Of a DNA stretch of 64,000 nucleotides, positions 15,292 to 25,917 are shown one piece after another (position 1 is the stretch's first letter; every line of letters starts with the position of its first letter). Where the stretch lies: the NCBI GenBank assembly GCA_964609625.1, contig CAZSRS010000002.1, positions 1-64,000 of the forward strand, in the 5' to 3' direction. Position numbers and translations under genes: made by a program. The notes under the pieces are model-generated. The model searched no databases, was not told the DNA's origin, and saw only the letters and a list, made by a program, of their open reading frames with translations. Source of the DNA: G963674665 sp964609625. Its GTDB lineage: Bacteria; Desulfobacterota; Desulfovibrionia; Desulfovibrionales; Desulfovibrionaceae.

Positions 15292-16968
15292 TCACTTGCC
15301 CTTTCTGAGATAGAGCCATGAAAACGACACGTTGACAGCCAGGACCGCGACGATGATGATGCTCGCCAGCACCGAGGCTTCGCCGATGCGCCCACGGTTG
15401 ATCTCGCTGAACATGACCACGGTGGCCATCTTGGTGTGCGGGGATACCAGAAAGATGATGCCGCCGATAGTGACCATGGTCATGGTGAAGGTGTTGACGA
15501 AGGCGATGAGAATTGCCGGCGTCATCAGTGGCGCGACGATGTCCTTGAGCACGTGTCTCTCCTTGGCGCCCAGGTCGCGGGCGCCTGCCTCGATCTCGGG
15601 CCTGCACTGCTTCAGGACCGCCATGCCGGACTTGATGCTGATGGGGAGCTGTCGGTAGACGCAATTGGCCACCACGATGAAGGCGGTTCCAGTCAACACG
15701 AGAGGCGGGTTGTGAAAGGCCAGAATGTAGGCGATGCCGAAGAATGGTCCGGGAATGATGTAGGGTAGATCCGCGATGAAATCAAAGACCTTGGAGCCTG
15801 GCAATCGCTTTCGCTCGAAGATGTAGGCGATCACCCCGCCAAGCACGGACCCGACCGCCGCGGCCATGAACGAATACCTGAAGCTTCGGAACAAACTCTC
15901 CAGCTTGTCTGTGCTCAACGACTCGAAGTGCTTCAATGTCGGTGTGAAATCAAAGCCCCAGGTCCTGGTGAAGGATCCCGAGAGGATTGTTCCGTACTTG
16001 ACGATCTCGAACGTCACGAATCCCCAGGTGCAGATGGCCAGCAGCCATTGAAGCCAGGGCGCCAGGGCGATCCGTTCCCGGCTTGTTTCGGGTTGTGGAC
16101 TGCCGCTGAATACGCTGGACCTGCCCATGACCCGTCGGTAGATCAGAAACGCCCCCAATGCAGGGACAAGCAGCAAGATGCCCATGGCGGCCGCTCGTGG
16201 CATATTGTAGAGCCCCACCACGTTCAGATAGGCCTGAGTGGCCAGGACCGTGAAACGCCCCCCGATGATGATGGGCGTGCCGAAGTCGGACAAGGATCGG
16301 ATGAACACGACCACGGCGGCGACCAACAGTCCGGGCATGGCCAGAGGCAGGGTGACGTTGCACAATGTGGCCAGGCTCGATGCACCGAGGTCATGGGCCG
16401 AATACTCCAGACGTCTGTCCACCCGGTGCAGCACCCCCAGGACCAACAGGGCAGCCAGTGCCGTGAACCCGGCGGTCTGCATGAGGACCACGCCATGCCA
16501 GCCGTACGGGTTGAGGTTCAGCCCCAGGAGCTTGTAGGTGATCAGGCCTCGTCTGCCGAGGAGCATGATATACACGAGGGACGACACAAAGGGGGGTGCG
16601 ATGATGGAAAGCAGCAGCACGCCGAAGACAGTGCGTTTTCCCGGCAGTCTGGTATGCGTCAGATACAGTGCGACACACGTCCCCAAGGCCACGGACAACA
16701 ACGTGGACACTGTGGAAACGAACATGCTGTTGAGGAGGAGTTCGGATTCCTGCGTGAAGAGGTAGACATACTCACTGAAGTCCAGCTTGCCGTCGATGAC
16801 GACACTCTTCCCGAAGACAGCCGCCACGGGCCACAGCACAAACACCAGGAGACTCGCCAGGACAAGGGCATAGACCACTCCTTCCGGCGAGAGAAGAGAA
16901 AGGGCGCCACGGACTGACGCCCTGTCCGCGAACCGTTTCCTATCTATTTGCTGAATCGTTCCTGCCAA
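15292..16968 (-). CDS. fused two-domain ABC importer permease
   Basis: A 558-residue permease with about 12 membrane helices and two EAA-type loops (YSAHDLGASSLATLCNVTLP and EAGARDLGAKERHVLKDIVA), so both transmembrane domains are in one chain as in FbpB/AfuB. The predicted start is a TTG at 16968 overlapping the 3' end of the binding-protein gene by 25 bp; no closer ATG exists. Operon order is TIM-barrel, binding protein, permease, ATPase. Confidence 0.9.
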   Translation of the reverse strand: MAGTIQQIDRKRFADRASVRGALSLLSPEGVVYALVLASLLVFVLWPVAAVFGKSVVIDGKLDFSEYVYLFTQESELLLNSMFVSTVSTLLSVALGTCVALYLTHTRLPGKRTVFGVLLLSIIAPPFVSSLVYIMLLGRRGLITYKLLGLNLNPYGWHGVVLMQTAGFTALAALLVLGVLHRVDRRLEYSAHDLGASSLATLCNVTLPLAMPGLLVAAVVVFIRSLSDFGTPIIIGGRFTVLATQAYLNVVGLYNMPRAAAMGILLLVPALGAFLIYRRVMGRSSVFSGSPQPETSRERIALAPWLQWLLAICTWGFVTFEIVKYGTILSGSFTRTWGFDFTPTLKHFESLSTDKLESLFRSFRYSFMAAAVGSVLGGVIAYIFERKRLPGSKVFDFIADLPYIIPGPFFGIAYILAFHNPPLVLTGTAFIVVANCVYRQLPISIKSGMAVLKQCRPEIEAGARDLGAKERHVLKDIVAPLMTPAILIAFVNTFTMTMVTIGGIIFLVSPHTKMATVVMFSEINRGRIGEASVLASIIIVAVLAVNVSFSWLYLRKGK

Positions 16969-17933
16969 ACCTTGATGACCTCGGCGCGTTCTTCACCTGC
17001 CTTGAGAAAATCCATGGGAATGAAGTCGGCAGTGTCCACGTGCCGCAACGATTCAGGCGGCAGGACGTCATCCCTGGTCGGGAAGCGGGGGTCCTTGGTC
17101 TTCAGGTATTCCTGGCCTTCCTTGGACAGCGCCCAGTCCACGAGGGACTTGGCCGCTTCCAGATTCTTGGCGTCCTTGAATATGGCGACCGGTGCCGGCC
17201 ACCAGGGGATGCCGTCCTTGGGAAAGATGTACGCGATCGGATACCCCTGGGCCTCGAACTCCGGCCAGAGTCCAGGCGCCAGGCCCACCAGGGCCTCGCC
17301 CATGGCAGCCCTTTGCGGGGGCTCCGAACCGCGCTTGGCGTAAAACGGGATGTTCTCGTTCAACTTGGCGAAAAAATCCCACCCGCCCTTTGCCGCAAGC
17401 AGACTGTAGAGGGTGAAGTAGGCAGTGCCGGAAATGGATGGATTGGACATGGAGATTTCACCCTTGAACTCCGGGCCTGTCAGGGCCTCCCAGGTATCGG
17501 GTACCTGAATCCCCTTTTCGGCAAGGAACTTGGTGTTGACCACGAAATCAACCGTTACCAGGGAAATGCCAGTCCAATACCCCTCGGCATCCTTGTACTG
17601 CTCCTTGATGCTCGCCGCCTCGGGCGATACGTATTGTTCGAGGAGTCCGTCGTTCTTCGCCGCGATAAAGGCATCGACTCCGCCACCGAACCAGACGTCG
17701 GCCAGGGGGCGCCCCTTTTCCGCGCGCATTCTCGCCAGCACCTCACCCGAGGACATATCCAGAAGATTGACCTTGATGCCGGTATCCTGGCTGAACTTGT
17801 CAAAGATGTCGTCCTTGGCGTTATAGGCGGCAATGACGTTGAGTTCCTTGTCCGCCGCCACGGTCTGGAGCGGGACGAGCATCATGGCCATGAAGACAGA
17901 CAGCAACAAGGGCGCGATCCATTTTCGTTTCAT
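16944..17933 (-). CDS. ABC importer periplasmic binding protein (Fe3+/phosphonate type)
   Basis: A 329-residue type II extracellular solute-binding protein with a signal peptide ending about residue 26 (TVA-AD). It opens ELNVIAAYNAKDDIFDKFSQ and contains GRPLADVWFGGGVDAFIAAK, SNPSISGTAYFT and PVAIFKDAKNLEAAKSLVDW, the pattern of AfuA/FutA/PhnS-like proteins. The paired tyrosines of classic ferric binders are not evident (a PWWPAP stretch is present instead), so iron is not assured. A perfect AGGAGG ribosome site precedes the ATG at 17933. Confidence 0.88.
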   Translation of the reverse strand: MKRKWIAPLLLSVFMAMMLVPLQTVAADKELNVIAAYNAKDDIFDKFSQDTGIKVNLLDMSSGEVLARMRAEKGRPLADVWFGGGVDAFIAAKNDGLLEQYVSPEAASIKEQYKDAEGYWTGISLVTVDFVVNTKFLAEKGIQVPDTWEALTGPEFKGEISMSNPSISGTAYFTLYSLLAAKGGWDFFAKLNENIPFYAKRGSEPPQRAAMGEALVGLAPGLWPEFEAQGYPIAYIFPKDGIPWWPAPVAIFKDAKNLEAAKSLVDWALSKEGQEYLKTKDPRFPTRDDVLPPESLRHVDTADFIPMDFLKAGEERAEVIKVWQERFSK

Positions 17934-17959
17934 GCTTCCTCCTCACGAAAGGACAGTGC

Positions 17960-18799
17960 TTACGGTGAAACATCCCACAATCGTTCGCTTCGACACTTGC
18001 CGTCCAGATACTCCCGCAACAGGCGCAGCGTATTCGCCACCTCGTGTGGGTCAGAGAGCTCCACAAGCCACCAGCCGCAGCCCGTGCGCTCGAGCAGCCT
18101 GTCCAGCATCGGCTTGATGCGCTCCAGATCCTGTGGTGCCTTGTGCCAGGCGACCCCCGTGTGCTCGTGCACCTTTTCGATTTCATACACATGTGCGCCC
18201 CGAATGCGCTCTTTGCTGTCCTCGATGAATGCAAACGCGTATCCGGGAATGCCTGTCGATTCCTCCCGGGCAAGGGCATGCCCGATATCCAGCGTCGCTC
18301 CGGCCCCGGTGGTCTCCAGGATGGAGCGATACCCAGATGGGTCACCTGTCCTGCCCCTGCGCAAATTCTCGAGACAGACAGAAATCCCCTGTTCACGCCC
18401 CAAACATACGAGTTCAGCCAGATTGGCCGCTGCAGCCGCATAATCCAGACGATCCAGGACGGCGGCATCGAGTCCGACATGCAGCGTTACGCACCGGCCG
18501 CCGCGTTCCATGATGATGTCCAGGCAATGGGCATGAAACGCCAACGCTTCGCGGGCCGATTCAGGATCGGGGTGTCCAAGTTCCATTGTGGAAAACGCCA
18601 AATGGTAGCGAAGCATAAGACCGGCAGCCAGCAGGCTTTCGATGGCGGCTATCTCCTTGCGCACATCCTCCCTGCCCCGTGCCGACCGGTGGAAGGTATA
18701 CTCCACCGCGCCACATGCATGGGTGTTACAAAAATCGATGACCGCAGCGATAGAAGAAAATGCCTGGTTGGATACGGCGAGACAAGGATAATCTGACAC
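17960..18799 (-). CDS. sugar-phosphate isomerase/epimerase-like TIM-barrel protein
   Basis: A 279-residue xylose-isomerase-like TIM barrel (AP_endonuc_2 family). Metal-site motifs typical of the fold are visible: CVTLHVGLD, CLENLRRG (Glu), TLDIGHAL (Asp, His) and GAHVYEIEK (His, Glu). The GTG at 18799 has AGGGG eight bases upstream; an ATG at 18913 would add 38 residues that look unlike the family. It leads the ABC importer operon, suggesting it acts on the imported compound, perhaps a sugar or sugar phosphate. That link is inference. Confidence 0.8.
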   Translation of the reverse strand: MSDYPCLAVSNQAFSSIAAVIDFCNTHACGAVEYTFHRSARGREDVRKEIAAIESLLAAGLMLRYHLAFSTMELGHPDPESAREALAFHAHCLDIIMERGGRCVTLHVGLDAAVLDRLDYAAAAANLAELVCLGREQGISVCLENLRRGRTGDPSGYRSILETTGAGATLDIGHALAREESTGIPGYAFAFIEDSKERIRGAHVYEIEKVHEHTGVAWHKAPQDLERIKPMLDRLLERTGCGWWLVELSDPHEVANTLRLLREYLDGKCRSERLWDVSP

Positions 18800-18892
18800 G
18801 CGGTGCCCCTGTTCCGGAGAGTATGAATTCCCATATGAATGGTGCTGAAATGCGGGGCGAAAGTCTAATTGAAAAAAACAATGCGTTGTGCC

Positions 18893-18911
18893 GAGATTGA
18901 TTGAAAATCTC
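18893..18911 (-). promoter_or_regulatory. inverted repeat upstream of the TIM-barrel/ABC importer operon
   Basis: GAGATT and AATCTC (6-bp arms, 7-base spacer) sit in an AT-rich patch about 95 bp upstream of the predicted GTG start. It partly resembles a Fur box (TGA...TCA outer bases) but matches only 8 of 12 defined positions. It is a candidate operator; the regulator is unknown. Confidence 0.3.
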
Positions 18912-18945
18912 AATGCGCTTGAAAAGATCCACCGGCCGCGGACAG

Positions 18946-22752
<3,807 letters not shown>

Positions 22753-22786
22753 GGAATGCCCCCTTGTGCGCCGACTGGTCACGACA

Positions 22787-22802
22787 TGCAGTATGCACTG
22801 CA
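22787..22802 (-). promoter_or_regulatory. inverted repeat near the hybrid kinase start
   Basis: TGCAGT and ACTGCA (6-bp arms, 4-base centre) lie about 35 bp upstream of the kinase start. A possible minus-strand promoter lies farther upstream (TATAAC at 22868-22873, TTGCAC at 22893-22898, spacing 19, longer than ideal). The pair could be promoter and operator; the evidence is weak. Confidence 0.3.
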
Positions 22803-22974
22803 GTAACTAAACATCAAAATGGGAAAAAAGTAAAGGAGAAGCTACAATAAACAGGGAAAATCAATTAGTTATAGCTTCATTCAAATAATCCTGTGCAAAA
22901 TAAGTCTGAAACTTCGGTAGGATAGACGAGCAGGCATGAAGCCCCAAAAAACCGTCGCCCGTGTCCTGATGGGT

Positions 22975-23415
22975 TCAGCTTTTTTCCCGGCAGTCCTTGC
23001 ACACGCCGTAAAGGTACATACGGTGTCCCGTGAGGCGGAAGCCGTGTTTGGCGGCCAACTCCTCCTGCAGGCGTTCGATGGTCTCGTCCACCACCTCGAT
23101 GTTGGTGCCGCAGCGCTCGCAGATCAGGTGATCATGGTGGGTCTGGCCGTACTTGTGCTCGTAGCGGGTCAGACCGTCGCCAAAGTGCAGCTCCTTGGCC
23201 ATGCCGGCCTGGGACAGGAGCTTCAGGGTGCGGTAGACCGTGGCCTGTCCGACGGAGGGATCGCGCTTTTTCACCGCATCATAGAGTTCTTCGGGGGCGG
23301 GATGCCCCTCCATGTGCAGGAAGGTGTCCAGGATCAACTCACGCTGGGGCGTGAGCTTGTATTCATTGCGGCGGAGAAAGTCCCTGAAGGCGACAAAAGG
23401 ATCTGTCATCGACAT
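22975..23415 (-). CDS. Fur family transcriptional regulator
   Basis: A 146-residue Fur-superfamily repressor: an N-terminal winged helix with YKLTPQRELILDTFL and QATVYRTLKLLSQAG, then a metal-binding dimerisation domain with HHDHLICERCG and a second CKDC pair near the C-terminus. Both CxxC pairs of the structural zinc site are present. It could be the Fur that acts on the feo box at 11.2 kb, or a PerR/Zur relative; sequence alone does not decide. Start at 23415, with a second ATG two codons on. Confidence 0.9.
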   Translation of the reverse strand: MSMTDPFVAFRDFLRRNEYKLTPQRELILDTFLHMEGHPAPEELYDAVKKRDPSVGQATVYRTLKLLSQAGMAKELHFGDGLTRYEHKYGQTHHDHLICERCGTNIEVVDETIERLQEELAAKHGFRLTGHRMYLYGVCKDCREKS

Positions 23416-23467
23416 ACTCGGGGCAAAATGTTGGCAACACCCTGCACCCCCTTTGGACAGCGCATGA

Positions 23468-23479
23468 TGACACATGTCA
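23468..23479 (-). promoter_or_regulatory. 12-bp inverted repeat upstream of the Fur-family gene
   Basis: TGACA and TGTCA arms with a 2-base centre, about 53 bp upstream of the ATG and between the candidate promoter and the gene. The spacing suits an autoregulatory operator. It does not match the Fur 7-1-7 consensus. Confidence 0.3.
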
Positions 23480-23559
23480 AACGCGCCACCGAGGGACAGA
23501 AAATACGGTCACTGCATTTCACTCCGGTAAACGGCTCCGGATTCTGAAGCAACATCCAG

Positions 23560-23588
23560 ACCATAACAAAAAGTCTGCGCAGCAACAA
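23560..23588 (-). promoter_or_regulatory. candidate promoter for the Fur-family gene
   Basis: Minus strand: TTGTTG (-35, 23588-23583), exactly 17 bp, then TATGGT (-10, 23565-23560). Each hexamer matches 4 of 6 consensus bases. It lies just downstream of the SPL-like gene's stop, so the Fur-family gene is probably transcribed separately. Confidence 0.35.
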
Positions 23589-23604
23589 GTACATTGCCCT
23601 GAAA

Positions 23605-24717
23605 TCAGATACCAAAAGCCCGCTTTTCCAGATGCTGTGCCAGGCCACCCAGATCATTGGCCGTGCGCCCCAGCACCTCTCGCCAGACCGTATCCGACTC
23701 CATGCAAAAATACAGGGCCTCGCCAAAGCCCGCCTGGGTCAGGGCATCCGCGATCAAACGAAACTGCTCCACACGCAGGGGGCGCAGCAGCCGCTGCTTG
23801 TTGTCCAACCCAGGGCCGTACTCCTCATGGATGTACGTCGCATTCGGGTGGTTAGCCTCGATGACCCCCTTGAGTTGCGGCATGAACCGGAAGCTCCCCA
23901 GGCTGATGTAGGCCACCTGCGCGGGCCGGAGGTGGTCGCGGATCATCTCCACCGTGGCAGGATAGCCGTCCCGGCAGTCGTCCCAGCCCGGATAGCGGAT
24001 CACCGGATCGAAATGCAGGCAGACCCGGAACCCCAGGGAGGCGCAGTGTTGGGCGACCCTCAAGCGCTCCTCCAGGGACGCTGCCAAGCCTTCCTGCTCC
24101 GCCACGATGCGCGGGGCGTTCATGCTCCAGGCCGGCAGGACCCTATCGGGGCGGCGCACCTCCGGCAGCCAGGAAAGATCCACCACCTTGCTCTTGAGTT
24201 CCAGGCAAGCGTTGGGGAAGTCCCCCAGGAAGCGCACCAAGCCCGCGGCGCTGCCCGTGAGCGGCTCCAGGGCCAGGGAGTCCGTGAACTCTCCGGTGCC
24301 CAGGCGCAGCCGGCGCCCTGGGTTGCCCTCCAGGGCCCGCGCCAATTCAGCGTGCAGATCCCCTTGGTTGGCCCAGACCTTGAGCAGCCGGTCCTGGAAA
24401 TAGGCCTGGAGAATGCAGTAGCTGCACCCCACGGGGCAGTTCTCCCCGATGTGCGCGATGCGGTAGCCGCAGCAGCGGTAGTGCCGCGTACCGGGGCAGA
24501 AACGCAGAAAACGCCCCTTGTAACGCTTGAGCCACAAGGTGTGCCCCTGTCCCGGTGCCTCGGGCGGTGGGCCGGCGTCGGCCGTCTCCGCATACTCGGC
24601 CCCAGGCAGCAGGGAGCGCACGCGCCGCACCAAAGGGGCGCAGGTCTGGTCCTGCTCCAGCCCTGCCTCCAGAAACACGTGGCCGACGCCCCGCAGGTGC
24701 CGGGGGAGTTCAGGCAT
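23605..24717 (-). CDS. spore photoproduct lyase (SPL)-like radical SAM protein
   Basis: A 370-residue radical SAM protein with CPVGCSYC (Cys94, Cys98, Cys101), the CX3CX2C spacing for the 4Fe-4S/SAM cluster. The LGTGEFTDSLALEP, LELKSKVVDLSWL, LPAWSMNAP and HFDPVIRYPGW segments follow the layout of SPL/SplB-type proteins, which repair thymine dimers in spores. No sporulation genes are present and the organism looks Gram-negative, so the substrate may not be spore photoproduct. Its ATG overlaps the stop of the ParB-like gene by 8 bp, implying coupled translation. Confidence 0.82.
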   Translation of the reverse strand: MPELPRHLRGVGHVFLEAGLEQDQTCAPLVRRVRSLLPGAEYAETADAGPPPEAPGQGHTLWLKRYKGRFLRFCPGTRHYRCCGYRIAHIGENCPVGCSYCILQAYFQDRLLKVWANQGDLHAELARALEGNPGRRLRLGTGEFTDSLALEPLTGSAAGLVRFLGDFPNACLELKSKVVDLSWLPEVRRPDRVLPAWSMNAPRIVAEQEGLAASLEERLRVAQHCASLGFRVCLHFDPVIRYPGWDDCRDGYPATVEMIRDHLRPAQVAYISLGSFRFMPQLKGVIEANHPNATYIHEEYGPGLDNKQRLLRPLRVEQFRLIADALTQAGFGEALYFCMESDTVWREVLGRTANDLGGLAQHLEKRAFGI

Positions 24718-25741
24718 GCGCGGTCCCTTCCTTGTTCGGTCCGGTCCGGTTCGAATCCAGGCGGGCGATGCTGGTGAGCCGCCCCCAGAGGGGCGAGTCG
24801 GCCATGTGCAGCAGCTGCCGCGCCGCCTCCCGGGCCTGCTCCGGGGTTTCACAGCGGGCCGAGACGTGCAAGGCGTCGGACTCGAAGCCCTGCTCCGGCG
24901 TGACGCGCCAGGGAGTCCCAGCACCGAGTTCAGCGGCCAGAGCGGCAAAGCCGCGCTCCAGCTCGTGACGCCTGGGGTGGCGCAGCCGCCGGGCAGCCTC
25001 CAACAGGGCAGCCTGGGTATCCTTGGGCGAGAGCCCCTTGTCGAGCAACGTGTACAGATCGGGCAGCATCGATGCATGCAGGGGAGCGCCCTCGCGTCTG
25101 GAAGTCTCGAAGAGCAGGGTCAGGAACTGCCGCGCGGCGCTGCGGCTCCAGGACAGGGCCGTGAAAAAGGGCTCCAGGGCCTGGAGTTCCTCGGGCGTCA
25201 GTCTGGCCAGGGTATCCACGCAGGCCAAGGGCAACCGGCCGGCGAGGAGGTGTTGGTCCCAGGGAGCCTCCGGCGGAAACAGAACGCACCACTGCTTCAG
25301 CCAGCGCAGAGTCCTGGAGCGCGGCGCCAGAGCCAGGGCCGGCGCCACATCCCGGCGCAGTTCATCGGGCTCCATACGCTGAAAAAAGAAGCGCAGGACC
25401 GGTAGCAATTGGGTCGGTGGAGCCTCCTCGCCCAGGAGATAGGCGCGGTTGGAGGCCAGATAGACCAGGCCCAGGGCGATCTCCCCCCTGGTCCCTGGCT
25501 CCCTGGGCGCATCCACCACCCGCACCAGGGCCTTTCGGCCGAGTTCGCGCAGGACGCTCAGTCTGGATTGGCCGGCCACCAGACGCCAGACGCCCTCCTC
25601 GTGCAGGACCAGCAGGGGTTCGAGCTGCCCCACTTGGTGCAGGGAGTCGCGCAAACCCGGATCCGGGGCACGTTTCCAGAGCAGCCAGGGGCCGCGGCTA
25701 TCGATGATGCCGGGGTCCAGCAGGTGAAGTTCCGGGTTCAC
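24710..25741 (-). CDS. ParB-like N-terminal domain protein
   Basis: A 343-residue protein whose first 100 residues form a ParB/sulfiredoxin-like domain: LRDSLHQVGQLEPLLVLHEE followed by WRLVAGQSRLSVLRELG. The usual GERRxRA box is GQSRLSV here, so CTP handling as in true ParB is doubtful. The remaining 240 residues are Leu/Ala/Arg-rich and helical and lack a clear helix-turn-helix. Start is the GTG at 25741 with GGAG six bases upstream; a GTG at 25762 lacks one. It is coupled to the SPL-like gene and far from any parA, so chromosome partitioning is unlikely. Confidence 0.75.
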   Translation of the reverse strand: MNPELHLLDPGIIDSRGPWLLWKRAPDPGLRDSLHQVGQLEPLLVLHEEGVWRLVAGQSRLSVLRELGRKALVRVVDAPREPGTRGEIALGLVYLASNRAYLLGEEAPPTQLLPVLRFFFQRMEPDELRRDVAPALALAPRSRTLRWLKQWCVLFPPEAPWDQHLLAGRLPLACVDTLARLTPEELQALEPFFTALSWSRSAARQFLTLLFETSRREGAPLHASMLPDLYTLLDKGLSPKDTQAALLEAARRLRHPRRHELERGFAALAAELGAGTPWRVTPEQGFESDALHVSARCETPEQAREAARQLLHMADSPLWGRLTSIARLDSNRTGPNKEGTAHA

Positions 25742-25917
25742 GCCTGTCTCCGTTGAAAACACCGTAGAAAAGAGTTTGGACTTGACAACCCTCTTGGCCT
25801 GTCCATATGTCGTAACGGTTCATCATGAAACCGTCACACGGTCGCGAGCGTAGCCGCAGATTCTTGCCAGGGCAAGAACGTATACCATCATCAGCAGTGT
25901 AAATAAGGGAGAGGCAC

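Noticed and set aside
18893..18911. A second Fur box controlling the ABC importer
   Set aside because: Only 8 of 12 defined positions match the 7-1-7 core, so I list it as an unassigned inverted repeat.
24748..24758. T-loop-like GGTTCGAATCC, suggesting a tRNA
   Set aside because: No acceptor, D or anticodon arms can be drawn around it on either strand, and it lies inside the ParB-like coding sequence.
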